From assembly GCF_007990755.1 (NCBI RefSeq), contig NZ_BJXA01000021.1:59721-123720 (forward strand): 64,000 bases of DNA, in the 5' to 3' direction. This document shows positions 9,897 to 17,839 of this stretch, piece by piece. The notes below the pieces were generated by a model, which was given only the letters and a program-made list of their open reading frames with translations, had not been told where the DNA came from and did no database searches. Every line of letters starts with the position of its first letter. Positions within the stretch are counted from its first letter, which is position 1. This DNA is from Nocardia ninae NBRC 108245 (GTDB lineage Bacteria > Actinomycetota > Actinomycetes > Mycobacteriales > Mycobacteriaceae). The position numbers were made by a program, and so were the translations under genes.

Positions 9897-10466
9897 ATGG
9901 CCAAACCCCTGGCCGCACTGCTTGCCGCAGGATTCTCGGCTGCACTTATCGCCGTGTCTGCTGCGGCACACGCAGTTCCCGCTCCGATCGCCGATCCTGG
10001 CGAGAAGGCGTCAGCGTTGCAACAGGAACAGGCTAAGGACAATCTTGCCAAGTGGTCGAAGATCGCGGACGGGTTCTGCTCGGGGGAGAAATTCAGCGAT
10101 CAAGGAATCAGGGACTACTACGAGGCCTACAAGCTCACCCCGCTGCAGTATCGGAACAACGTCCATCCGGCCGACGAGGCTCGCCGCGCTTTGATGGGGC
10201 CAGACCGCAAGTACGCGCCGCCGCTCGGCTCCACAGACGCAGACGAGCTGCGGCATTGGCAGCGTCTGATGTGCAGCAGTGCGGAGTTCAAGGCCGACTG
10301 GGCAAACGCATACAAGACGTATGAGGAGCAGCTCGGCACGAAGATGAAGCCGGGTATGGACGAGGAAGAGGCGATCCTCGAGCTGTACGACAAGAAGATG
10401 GAGATGATGCTGAAGGTACTGGCAAAGGAAAACGGGGAGGGACCGGCGGACGACGAAGAGGACTGA
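9897..10466 (+). CDS. Secreted, highly charged protein of unknown function
   Basis: A 189-residue protein I do not recognise. ATG 9897 has a perfect AGGAGG (9887-9892) four bases before it. Residues 1-29 form a Sec signal peptide (KPLAALLAAGFSAALIAVS, AHA cleavage site). The mature protein is rich in Lys, Glu and Asp, has a helical look (KASALQQEQAKDNLAKWSK), holds two cysteines (DGFCSGEKF and RLMCSSAEF) that could pair, and ends in an acidic run (GPADDEED). No catalytic motif is visible. It is divergent from ask and convergent with a SnoaL-like gene, so context gives no clear role. Confidence 0.75.
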   Translation: MAKPLAALLAAGFSAALIAVSAAAHAVPAPIADPGEKASALQQEQAKDNLAKWSKIADGFCSGEKFSDQGIRDYYEAYKLTPLQYRNNVHPADEARRALMGPDRKYAPPLGSTDADELRHWQRLMCSSAEFKADWANAYKTYEEQLGTKMKPGMDEEEAILELYDKKMEMMLKVLAKENGEGPADDEED

Positions 10467-10508
10467 AACCGCAACCACTGTCGCAGCGGGTCTGCCGCAC
10501 GGCTCGTA

Positions 10509-10931
10509 CTAGCCGGCGAACTTCGCGAAGAGCCAGTGGTACTTGGTGTTCTGGAAGGCGGCGATCTGCCAGTCGCCGTTGGTGCGAACGACCACTGTGG
10601 TCTGGACTTTGGTGTTGCGGCGGTTGCGGCGGCGGTTGCCCTTGAGGACTGCGCCCCTGGCGTGGATCAATGCCACGTCGGGGGTGAGGAAGCGGAGGCC
10701 GGTGATCTCGCCGTCGAGGCGGGTGTGCTTCAGGTACTTCTCCAGGACCGGGATGTGGGTCTCGTGGATTTGTCGCCTGCCCTTGGTGTGGGTGCCGAAC
10801 CAGGTGACGTAGTCGGCGTCCTCGGTGAACAGCGCGGCGAAGGCGGCGGCGTCGCCGTCGTACCACGCCTTGGCTTGGCGTTCGAACAGGGCGCGGATGG
10901 CTGCTTCGTCGACGTGCTGGTCGGTGGTCAT
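10509..10931 (-). CDS. SnoaL-like / SgcJ-EcaC family (DUF4440-type) protein
   Basis: A 140-residue NTF2-like fold protein. The pattern AIRALFERQAKAWYDGDAAAFAALFTEDADYVTWFG and the C-terminal WQIAAFQNTKY are typical of the SgcJ/EcaC family, named after enediyne clusters but found widely without known activity. ATG 10931 has GAGGAG just upstream; the track upstream to 10979 is promoter. It is divergent from a MarR gene over an inverted repeat, so it is probably under that regulator's control. Confidence 0.8.
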   Translation of the reverse strand: MTTDQHVDEAAIRALFERQAKAWYDGDAAAFAALFTEDADYVTWFGTHTKGRRQIHETHIPVLEKYLKHTRLDGEITGLRFLTPDVALIHARGAVLKGNRRRNRRNTKVQTTVVVRTNGDWQIAAFQNTKYHWLFAKFAG

Positions 10932-10962
10932 GGGTACTCCTCGGTAAAAGCTGATCTGCTCA

Positions 10963-10986
10963 TCAACTGCATAAGTCAATAGTTGA
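10963..10986. promoter_or_regulatory. Inverted repeat between SnoaL-like and MarR genes
   Basis: TCAACT (10963-10968) and AGTTGA (10981-10986) with a 12-base spacer, flanked by imperfectly matching CTCA and GTGAG, lie in the 96-bp divergent region. This is a candidate MarR operator controlling both genes. Confidence 0.45.
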
Positions 10987-11027
10987 GTGAGTAAGATATT
11001 GTCCGAGTGAGGCTAAGGTGTCAAGCC

Positions 11028-11510
11028 ATGTCGAAGAAGGGCGAATCCCGGCGGGCGGAGTTGGGTGCTGCGCTGACGCTGGCCGCGCAGCGCAGCGCCA
11101 CCGACGCGGTGATGATGCACCAGGCCGTGGCGGATCGCTTGGACCTGCACGTGACCGATCTGCGCTGCTTGAACATGCTGCGCCTCGGCGGGCCCGCCAC
11201 CGCGGGCGAATTGGCCGCAGCCGCCGGACTGACCACCGGAGCCATCACCCGAATGATCGACCGGCTGCTGAAGGCCGGTTACGTGCGCCGCGAACACGAC
11301 GGGCAGGACCGGCGGCGAGTGATCATCTCACCGGTGCAGGAGCGGATCGATGAGATCGCGCCGCACTACGAGTTGCTGGCCAAGGAATTCGGCACGGTAG
11401 CCGCCGACTACAGCGAGGAGCAGCTGGAGCTGATCCTGGAATTGTTCAACCGGCTGCACGAGACATCACTTCGGGTGACCCGGGCATTGCGCGCCGACGA
11501 AACCGAGTGA
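11028..11510 (+). CDS. MarR family transcriptional regulator
   Basis: A 160-residue winged-helix regulator. The DNA-binding core is LGGPATAGELAAAAGLTTGAITRMIDRLLKAG, followed by the wing YVRREHDGQDRRRVIISP with the DxRxxR-like signature of MarR proteins. ATG 11028 is used; the region upstream to 11007 has only a GTG in the promoter. It is divergent from a SnoaL-like gene and immediately followed by a YjbQ gene whose start directly follows its stop, so it may autoregulate both sides. Confidence 0.88.
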   Translation: MSKKGESRRAELGAALTLAAQRSATDAVMMHQAVADRLDLHVTDLRCLNMLRLGGPATAGELAAAAGLTTGAITRMIDRLLKAGYVRREHDGQDRRRVIISPVQERIDEIAPHYELLAKEFGTVAADYSEEQLELILELFNRLHETSLRVTRALRADETE

Positions 11511-11945
11511 ATGACGCACCATGGGGTCATGAAGAGCACGGTAATCACGGTGACCACCGGACGGACCGAGGTCGTGCAGGACATCACCGGGCAGTGCGCG
11601 TCCTTCGTGCGCGAGGCCTCCGGTGGCGGTGACGGGCTGCTGAATGTCTTCGTCCCGCACGCGACGGCCGGCCTGGCGGTGATGGAACTGGGCGCGCGCA
11701 GTGACGACGACCTGCTGGCGGCGCTGCGGGATCTGCTGCCCGCCGACGATCGCTGGCGGCACGCGCACGGGTCGCGCGGGCACGGGCGCTCCCATGTGAT
11801 GCCCGCGATGATCGCGCCCTACGCGACCATCCCGGTGATCGGTGGCGAGCTGGCGCTGGGGACTTGGCAGTCCATCGCCTTCGTCGATCTCAATGTCGAC
11901 AACCCCGATCGCCAGGTGCGGCTGTCGTTTCTGCGCGAGGGCTGA
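11511..11945 (+). CDS. YjbQ / UPF0047 family protein
   Basis: A 144-residue (138 if started at ATG 11529) beta-barrel protein of the YjbQ family, whose E. coli member has weak thiamine-phosphate-synthase side activity; the physiological role is unknown. Family landmarks seen are VPHATAGLAVMELGA, the histidine cluster HAHGSRGHGRSHVMPAM (putative metal site), and GTWQSIAFVDLN. It starts right after the MarR stop, suggesting co-transcription, and ends one base before the convergent LuxR regulator. Confidence 0.88.
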   Translation: MTHHGVMKSTVITVTTGRTEVVQDITGQCASFVREASGGGDGLLNVFVPHATAGLAVMELGARSDDDLLAALRDLLPADDRWRHAHGSRGHGRSHVMPAMIAPYATIPVIGGELALGTWQSIAFVDLNVDNPDRQVRLSFLREG

Positions 11946-11946
11946 G

Positions 11947-14610
11947 CTACCCGCGACCGTCGAGCCGGGCCAACTCGGTGCGGTTGGCGACGCCGAGCTT
12001 GGCGTAGACGTGGGCGAGGTGCGTCTTGACCGTGCCACGGCTGATGAACAGGCGGGTGGCGATCTCCGGATTCGACATGCCCGAGACGGCCAAGTCGACG
12101 ACGGAGCGCTCGGTGGGCGTCAGGCTCGCCCAGCCGGTGTCCGGGCGGTTGCGCTTGCCGCGCGCCTTGGTGGCGTAGTCGACGGCCTGCGCGACGCCCA
12201 TGGATCGCCCGCGGTCGAGGCATTCCGTCAGCTCCGGTTCGCGGACACGGGAACTCAGCTGCGCGTGCACCTCGGCCAGGAACCGCGCCGGTGCCGATCC
12301 GGTGTCGGCGCGCGCCCGTTCGGCGGCCCCGAGCAGGACGCACGCGGTCTCCACCGTGCCGCGCAGGGTCAGCACCGCGGCCAGTGCCTCCAGGCTCGCC
12401 ACGCATCCGAGTACCAGTTCGTGCTCGACGCGAAGGTGGAGCGCTTCGTGGTGCAGTCGTAAGGATTGCTCGATGTCGTTGGGGCGCACCAGGTATGCCT
12501 GCTGGTCCAGTGCATCCGCGTGCACCGACGGCAGCAAGCGGACCAGCGGACCGGCGACGAGCGCGTCGAGAAGTGCTGCGGCCTCGGCGGATTCACCGTG
12601 TTCGCGCAGTGCCGCGGCGAGTACCACCTGCGTCCACGGCGTGACCGGGCCATCGGCTTCGCCCGCTATCCGGCCCTCGCGACGGCACCACGCGATGGCC
12701 TGCGCCGGGTGTCCCGCCGCGAGCGACAGCATGCCGTGCACGCGCTCCCACCCGGGGACGAACGGCGCGTCGGCCCCGTCGAGCACCCGGTCGATCGGCA
12801 CGAGGACACTGGCCGCCTCTTCGAGACGCCCTTGCCACACCCGTATTTCGGCGAGCGTCGCCCGCGCCGACCCGACATGATGGAAGTCGCGCAGTGGTGT
12901 CGCGGTGCCGACCGCGGTTTCGGCGATCTCGGCGGCACGCGGCAGTTCACCCATGCGGGCGGTCGCGGTGGCCAGCCAGGTCAGCGCGTGACAGGCGAAA
13001 CCGCGGTCGTTGCGGCGGCGCATGCCGACGAGCGCCTGGTCGAGTTGGTCGATGGCGGTGCGGTATTCGTCGCGGAACAGGTGGATCAGCCCGAGCAACG
13101 CCTGCGTCGAATCGGCCACGGAGTCATCGCCTGCGCGCAACGCGTCCTGGTGCACCGCCGACGCGAGGGCCTGCGCCTGGTTCAGGTCGATGCCGAGTTG
13201 CTCGACCGCGCACAACGACCGAGCTCGCCGACTGACTGCCTCCGCGCCGACCTCGTCGGCGAGTTCCGCTGCGGCACGGGCCGATTCGTATCCGACGAAG
13301 CCGTAGACGGCGGTGTCGCACACCAGCGCCAGCCCGAGCAGCACCCGCGCCTGTAGCGCGTCGCGGGCACCACTCCCGCGGTCGACCGCCGATCGCAGTA
13401 CCCGAACGCCTTCGAGGCCACGCGGCTCCAGATGCCACAGCCACGCCATCGCGGCGGCGAGTTCACGGCCATCGGACGGATCGTCCTGGCTCAGTCCCCA
13501 GTCGATGGCCGCGCGGATATTCGGCAACTCCAACGTGATTCGTGCCCGCCAGGCATCCTGATCGGTGTCGAGCAGCGCTTCGGCCCGCTCGACCAACGCG
13601 AGGTACACCGCCGCGTGGCGCTGCCGGAAGAGCTCGGTCTCCCCTGCCTCGGCGAGCTGACGCAGTGCGTAATCCCGGACCACGCCGAGCATTCGGTACC
13701 GCGCCACCACCCTGGACGTATCCGCCGACAGCAGCGACTTCTCGATCAACCCGCGCAGAGCGCGCAGCGCAGCGGTCGTGCCACCGAGCTCGGTCACCTC
13801 CGCCGCGGTGAACCCGGGCTCGAACACGCCGAGCCTGCGGAACAGCACCCGCTCGTCGTCGTCGAGCAGGTCATGGCTCCAGCGCATCGATTCCGCGAGC
13901 GTCCGCTGCCGGAACGGCGCGGTGCGGGCACCGCCGTCGAGCACCGCGTACGGGTCGCACAGCGAGTCCGCGAGCTGGGCCAGCGACAACGTGCCTGCCC
14001 AGCCCGCCGCCAGTTCGAGGGCGAGCGGTAAGCGGTCGAGCCGGTCGCAGATCCGCCGGGCCGCGTTGCGCGCCTCGGTGTTCGGCGTGCCCAGCTGTGC
14101 GCGATCCAGGAACAGTGCCAGCGCGTCGGCCAAGCCGAGCGCGGGTATCCGGCGTATCCGTTCGCCGGGCACACCGAGCGGGGCACGGCTGGTGGCGAGC
14201 ACAGCGAGCCGGGGGCAGTGCGTCAACAGCGCGGTGACCAGTGTCGCCGCGCCTGCGCTGACCTGCTCGCAGTTGTCCAACGCCAGCAGGGTTTCCCGAT
14301 CACCGATGCCATGCGTCAAGGCTGTAACCGGATCAGCGCCGGCGGGCAGCAGCACCTCGAGTGCGGCGGCTACCCGGTGGACTACACCGGCGTCGTCGTG
14401 TTCGTCCTCCAGCCCGACCCAACGAACACCGTCCGGCCACGCCGCGCGGAGATCTCGGCACACCCGCAGCGCCAGCCGAGTCTTGCCGCCACCGCCGGGC
14501 CCGACCAAGGTGAGGACCTGACCGGCGGTGACCGCGGCACCGATCGCACCCAGTTCCTCGGCCCGGCCGATGAACGAGGACAGCTCGGCGGGAAGAGAGT
14601 CGGTCAGCAT
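11947..14610 (-). CDS. LuxR-family STAND ATPase transcriptional regulator
   Basis: A large regulator of about 887 residues. It begins with a nucleotide-binding domain (LPAELSSFIGRAEEL, Walker A VGPGGGGKTRLA, Walker B LLALDNCEQV), continues with helical tetratricopeptide-like repeats (residues about 350-800), and ends in a LuxR helix-turn-helix (LTPTERSVVDLAVSGMSNPE then IATRLFISRGTVKTHLAHVYAKL). Such proteins switch on when a ligand or protein partner is sensed by the repeat region. ATG 14610 (MLTDSLP) or 14622 are possible starts. It is divergent from a DHFR-like gene, with an inverted repeat between them, and that gene is the most likely target. Confidence 0.9.
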   Translation of the reverse strand: MLTDSLPAELSSFIGRAEELGAIGAAVTAGQVLTLVGPGGGGKTRLALRVCRDLRAAWPDGVRWVGLEDEHDDAGVVHRVAAALEVLLPAGADPVTALTHGIGDRETLLALDNCEQVSAGAATLVTALLTHCPRLAVLATSRAPLGVPGERIRRIPALGLADALALFLDRAQLGTPNTEARNAARRICDRLDRLPLALELAAGWAGTLSLAQLADSLCDPYAVLDGGARTAPFRQRTLAESMRWSHDLLDDDERVLFRRLGVFEPGFTAAEVTELGGTTAALRALRGLIEKSLLSADTSRVVARYRMLGVVRDYALRQLAEAGETELFRQRHAAVYLALVERAEALLDTDQDAWRARITLELPNIRAAIDWGLSQDDPSDGRELAAAMAWLWHLEPRGLEGVRVLRSAVDRGSGARDALQARVLLGLALVCDTAVYGFVGYESARAAAELADEVGAEAVSRRARSLCAVEQLGIDLNQAQALASAVHQDALRAGDDSVADSTQALLGLIHLFRDEYRTAIDQLDQALVGMRRRNDRGFACHALTWLATATARMGELPRAAEIAETAVGTATPLRDFHHVGSARATLAEIRVWQGRLEEAASVLVPIDRVLDGADAPFVPGWERVHGMLSLAAGHPAQAIAWCRREGRIAGEADGPVTPWTQVVLAAALREHGESAEAAALLDALVAGPLVRLLPSVHADALDQQAYLVRPNDIEQSLRLHHEALHLRVEHELVLGCVASLEALAAVLTLRGTVETACVLLGAAERARADTGSAPARFLAEVHAQLSSRVREPELTECLDRGRSMGVAQAVDYATKARGKRNRPDTGWASLTPTERSVVDLAVSGMSNPEIATRLFISRGTVKTHLAHVYAKLGVANRTELARLDGRG

Positions 14611-14660
14611 CGCGAACAGCATTCTGGCACGCCCGGCCGGTTCCGGCGACGGTCTCGAGC

Positions 14661-14699
14661 TCTGCCACCTGCCGCCCCGGATATCGGCCAGGTGGCAGA
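14661..14699. promoter_or_regulatory. Long inverted repeat upstream of DHFR-like gene
   Basis: TCTGCCACCTG (14661-14671) and CAGGTGGCAGA (14689-14699) form a perfect 11-bp inverted repeat with a 17-base spacer in the 163-bp region between the LuxR-type and DHFR-like genes. It is a candidate operator; a transcript hairpin is the alternative. Confidence 0.5.
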
Positions 14700-14773
14700 T
14701 GTTCTAGCCACCGCGCGACGGAAGTATCGGTGCCAACGAGGTCACCGGGCCTCACCCACCAAAAGGAAAGATC

Positions 14774-15382
14774 ATGACCGCCAACGCAGGAACCCGCCGG
14801 GTCGTCGCCAACATCTCCCTCTCGCTGGACGGCCGCACCAACAGCCCCGGCGGCGACTACGACATGAGCTGGATCGTGCCGCACGCCGTGAGCGAGACCT
14901 CCCGCGATCGGATGGTGCAGATGACCGAGGCGGCCACCACCGCGCTGCTCGGGCGCAAGAACTACGAGGGCTTCGGCAGCTATTGGCCGGCGGTCGCCAC
15001 AGACGAGAACGCCGACCCGCGCGACCGGGCCTTCGGGCAGTGGCTCGACGCGGTCGACAAGGTCGTCTTCTCCACCACCATGACCCACGCGCCCTGGCCG
15101 CACTCGCGTATCGCCGACACCGACCCGGTCGCGACCGTCCAGCGGCTGCGCGCGCAGCCCGGCGGCGACATCGTCGTGCTGGCCAGCACCAGCATCATCA
15201 AGACGCTGCTCGCGGCCGACGAGGTCGATCGGATCACCGTCACGCAGTGCCCGGAGGTGGCGGGCGGCGGTGCCCGGCTGTTCGAGGACGGCCTGCCGGC
15301 GTCGAGCTGGGCGCTCACCGATCTGGCCAGCACGGAAACCGGTGCGCTGTACCTGGTCTACGACCGGGTCCGCGGCGAGTGA
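14774..15382 (+). CDS. Dihydrofolate reductase/RibD-like family protein
   Basis: A 202-residue protein with the RibD C-terminal (DHFR-like) fold. It opens with the strand VVANISLSLDGRTNSPGGDYDMSW, has GRKNYEGFGSYWP, and the NADPH-loop-like region IVVLASTSIIKTLLAADEVD. These proteins are common in actinobacteria and mostly uncharacterised reductases. It lacks the full riboflavin-reductase partner domain and is not next to rib genes. It is divergent from a LuxR-STAND gene and ends at a bidirectional terminator facing two further family members. Confidence 0.85.
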   Translation: MTANAGTRRVVANISLSLDGRTNSPGGDYDMSWIVPHAVSETSRDRMVQMTEAATTALLGRKNYEGFGSYWPAVATDENADPRDRAFGQWLDAVDKVVFSTTMTHAPWPHSRIADTDPVATVQRLRAQPGGDIVVLASTSIIKTLLAADEVDRITVTQCPEVAGGGARLFEDGLPASSWALTDLASTETGALYLVYDRVRGE

Positions 15383-15388
15383 AACAGC

Positions 15389-15420
15389 GACGGCCCAGCG
15401 GCGAGTACCGCTGGGCCGTC
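15389..15420. terminator. Bidirectional terminator between DHFR-like genes
   Basis: A perfect 13-bp stem (15389-15401 with 15408-15420) with a 6-base loop lies between the convergent stops of two DHFR-like genes. Confidence 0.75.
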
Positions 15421-15432
15421 TAGGGATTCGGG

Positions 15433-16008
15433 TCAGGCGCGGGTGAGCCAGGTGACCTGGTTGCCGTTGCTGAATTCTCGCCGCCCGGTGGGGGTGAACA
15501 GGGTCGGGCGGAACTCCCCGGCGAAAGCGGGGACACCGGTGCCTGCGACGACCGGGTAGCTCTTGATCACCAGCTCGTCGATCTCGCCCAGCAGGGCGCC
15601 GGCCAGCTTTCCACCGCCTGCCAGCCAGATATCCAGGCCCTCTTCCTTTTTCAGTTGTTGCACGAGGGCAACCGGGTCCTGCTCGACCAGCTCGACGGCC
15701 GGGTCATCGATCCGGCCGAGCGTGGTCGACACCACGTACTGCCGCATGTGCGCGTACGGGCTGGTCACCCCGATGGCCAGGCCGGGTTCGTAAGTCCCCC
15801 GGCCCATTACCAAAGTGTCGAACTTCTGATTCGGCGCGTCCGCCGCGACGCCGAAATACGAACGCGCATGGGTGGGCAGGGTTTCCGGGTAATCCTGTCC
15901 GATCCAGCCCGTGAAATCCTCGGGCAACGGATAGAAATCGATCCCGCCGTCGGGTCCGGCGATGTAACCGTCGAGCGACATACCGACGAAGTAAACGAGT
16001 TTTCGCAT
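15433..16008 (-). CDS. Dihydrofolate reductase-like protein, tandem copy A
   Basis: A 191-residue RibD/DHFR-like protein beginning MRKLVYFVGMSLDGYIAGPD. The motif LVMGRGTYEPG and the stretch LKKEEGLDIWLAGGGKLA (cofactor-loop region) place it in the same family as the gene upstream. ATG 16008 is preceded by AAAGAGG. Copy B lies 28 bases upstream in the same direction and shares most of the sequence (PYAHMRQYVVS, DDPAVELV, IKSYPVVAG), so this is a tandem duplication. Both keep the fold motifs. The substrate is unknown. Confidence 0.85.
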   Translation of the reverse strand: MRKLVYFVGMSLDGYIAGPDGGIDFYPLPEDFTGWIGQDYPETLPTHARSYFGVAADAPNQKFDTLVMGRGTYEPGLAIGVTSPYAHMRQYVVSTTLGRIDDPAVELVEQDPVALVQQLKKEEGLDIWLAGGGKLAGALLGEIDELVIKSYPVVAGTGVPAFAGEFRPTLFTPTGRREFSNGNQVTWLTRA

Positions 16009-16036
16009 AGCAGAGCCTCTTTCGTGCCGGGTTTGA

Positions 16037-16600
16037 TCAGGCGCGGGTGAACCAGGTGACCTGTGCGCCGTTGTCGAATTCTTTGCGCCGAGTGGGGGTG
16101 AACATGGTCGGCCGGAACTCTCCGGCGAAGGCGGAGATGCCGCTGCCCGCGACAACCGGGTAGCTCTTGATGATCATCTCGTCGATCTCGCCGAGCAGCG
16201 CGGCGGCCAGTGTGCCGCCGCCGCACAACCAGATGTCGAGGCCCTCTTCCTTCTTCAGCCGCTGCACCAGGCCGACCGGGTCGGACGGCACCAGTTCGAC
16301 GGCCGGGTCATCGACGCTGCCGAGCGTGCTGGACACCACGTACTGCCGCATGTGTGCGTACGGGTTGCTCACGCCGACGGCGTAGGTCGCGCGGCCCATG
16401 AGCACCGTGTCGCAGCGCGTGTTCGGCGTATCCAGGGCCATCCCCACCTGCGGCCGAAACTCCGTCGGGACGAAGTCCGGGTACTGCGCGTTCAGCCAAG
16501 TAAGCATCTTTTCGTCGTAGGGGTAGAAGTCGAACTCGCCCGCCGGACCTGCGATGTATCCGTCGAGTGACACGGCGACGTAGTAGACAAGCTTTCGCAT
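16037..16600 (-). CDS. Dihydrofolate reductase-like protein, tandem copy B
   Basis: A 187-residue paralogue of copy A (MRKLVYYVAVSLDGYIAGPA; VLMGRATYAVG; LKKEEGLDIWLCGGGTLAAA). It is shorter than A in the middle, lacking the PGLAIG segment. ATG 16600 corresponds to the copy A start; an upstream GTG at 16615 is possible. It is the first gene of the two-gene minus-strand unit, divergent from a TetR gene with a perfect palindrome between them, so both copies are probably repressed by that TetR protein. Confidence 0.85.
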   Translation of the reverse strand: MRKLVYYVAVSLDGYIAGPAGEFDFYPYDEKMLTWLNAQYPDFVPTEFRPQVGMALDTPNTRCDTVLMGRATYAVGVSNPYAHMRQYVVSSTLGSVDDPAVELVPSDPVGLVQRLKKEEGLDIWLCGGGTLAAALLGEIDEMIIKSYPVVAGSGISAFAGEFRPTMFTPTRRKEFDNGAQVTWFTRA

Positions 16601-16646
16601 TCCGGAACCGCCCAACCTGTTGTACTCTGATCGAAGTGGTTGAAAT

Positions 16647-16656
16647 GTAGTACTAC
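16647..16656. promoter_or_regulatory. Palindromic TetR operator candidate
   Basis: GTAGTACTAC is a perfect 10-bp palindrome in the 73-bp region between the DHFR-like pair and the TetR gene. A degenerate copy, TTGTACTC, lies about 28 bases to the left. Position and symmetry suggest the TetR binding site. Confidence 0.5.
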
Positions 16657-16673
16657 GAATGGAGTGGTGTCAA

Positions 16674-17279
16674 GTGCGGACCAACCCTGAACGTCGACAG
16701 GCGCTGCTCGACGCCGCGATCGAGGTCCTGGCCAGCGACGGAGCCCGCGGACTCACCTTCCGCGCGGTGGACAAAGAGGCGGGCGTGCCCGCGGGGACGG
16801 CGTCGAACTACTTCGCGAACCGCGACGACCTGCTGACCCAGGCGGGCGGCCGCTTCTACGAGCGGTTGCAGCCGACCGAGGCGACCATGGCCAAGCTGGC
16901 CGAGGGCCCGCAGACCAGGGCACACATCCTCGAACTGATGAAGGAGACCGTCGGCCGCATCGAGGCGTTCCGCACGGGCTACCTCGCGCTGCTGGAACTG
17001 CGCCTGGAGGCGACCCGGCGGCCGGAACTGCGGGCGGTGCTGACCGATCGGGTGCGCGCGGACATCGATTTCAACGTGCGCAACCATCTCGAGGCGGGCC
17101 TGCCCGGCGACGAAAAATCCGTACTACTGCTCTACCTGGCGTTGAACTGGCTGATCGTCGACCGGCTCACGCTGCCGGATGTGTTCACCGAACAGCAGAG
17201 TCAGGAACTGATCGAGGCGGCGGTCGATCGCGTGATCGGCCGGGAAGACCAGGCGGTCTCCACACCGGAAACCTTGTGA
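16674..17279 (+). CDS. TetR/AcrR family regulator divergent from DHFR-like pair
   Basis: A 201-residue regulator with a clear helix-turn-helix: RRQALLDAAIEVLASDGARG, then LTFRAVDKEAGVPAGTASNYFANRDDLL. GTG 16674 (VRTNPERRQ) is preferred since GGAGTGG lies upstream; ATG 16659 is in frame but sits inside the operator-proximal leader. The C-terminal ligand domain is not assigned. It is divergent from the two DHFR-like genes over a perfect palindrome and likely represses them and itself. Confidence 0.87.
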   Translation: MRTNPERRQALLDAAIEVLASDGARGLTFRAVDKEAGVPAGTASNYFANRDDLLTQAGGRFYERLQPTEATMAKLAEGPQTRAHILELMKETVGRIEAFRTGYLALLELRLEATRRPELRAVLTDRVRADIDFNVRNHLEAGLPGDEKSVLLLYLALNWLIVDRLTLPDVFTEQQSQELIEAAVDRVIGREDQAVSTPETL

Positions 17280-17309
17280 CCCCTGTCACTCCCGTCCGAT
17301 AATGGGTCG

Positions 17310-17495
17310 ATGATGGCGAATGTCGGAGATCGACTGCTCGTGCACGGACACGTTGTGGGCCAAGGTGATCGCCAAGCAGAGATCATCGAGGTCCGCGGAC
17401 CGGAAGGATCGCCGCCCTACCTCGTGCGCTACGCCGACGGACACGAGTCGCTGGTGTACCCGGGGCCGGACGCGATCGTCGAACCGGCGGGCTGA
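17310..17495 (+). CDS. DUF1918 domain protein
   Basis: A 61-residue protein matching the small actinobacterial DUF1918 family: VGDRLLVHGHVVGQGDRQAEIIEVRGPEGSPPYLVRY split by turns and ending in DGHESLVYPGPDAIVEP. The fold is a small beta-barrel (KOW/SH3-like) of unknown function. ATG 17310 and ATG 17313 are both possible starts. It stands alone after the TetR gene. Confidence 0.88.
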   Translation: MMANVGDRLLVHGHVVGQGDRQAEIIEVRGPEGSPPYLVRYADGHESLVYPGPDAIVEPAG

Positions 17496-17734
17496 CACCC
17501 GGCCCGCCGGCCCGACCAGGCCTGCGGGGCGCGGACTGGCAGTGCCCGCACGGCAACGGGCCAGTGCCCGCGGTACCGCGCGGCGGCGTCCGCACGGCGA
17601 TTCAGCAAGCGACGCCGCACACCTGGCTTTTCGATGACCACTTGCCCGAACACCACCGCGATCTTGTCCCAAACCATTCCACCTGCAAGTTGTTCACCGT
17701 TCTCCCGAGCTACGTTCTGGACACATACGTCCAT
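17429..17734 (-). CDS. Possible small protein of unknown function
   Basis: A candidate 101-residue frame in an otherwise empty 344-base stretch (17496-17839). ATG 17734 has GAGGGG six bases upstream, and the codons carry high GC3 as in real genes here. The protein is very basic in its second half (PGVRRRLLNRRADAAARYRG) with no recognised domain. Against it, the last 67 bases overlap the DUF1918 gene on the other strand, and long open frames arise by chance at this GC content. Treat as unproven. Confidence 0.3.
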   Translation of the reverse strand: MDVCVQNVARENGEQLAGGMVWDKIAVVFGQVVIEKPGVRRRLLNRRADAAARYRGHWPVAVRALPVRAPQAWSGRRAGCQPAGSTIASGPGYTSDSCPSA

Positions 17735-17839
17735 GTCGGCCCCTCGACGAACCATTGACCAGGACGTCGAGGTTGACGAATCAGATAACCGATAGAGAGA
17801 ATCGGGCTGAGTTGTCCATCGGGGGTCGGAAGGTTTTAC

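Noticed and set aside
17564-17758. 64-residue plus-strand frame after DUF1918
   Set aside because: Poor codon use and no start signal; the opposite-strand frame looks better though still uncertain.
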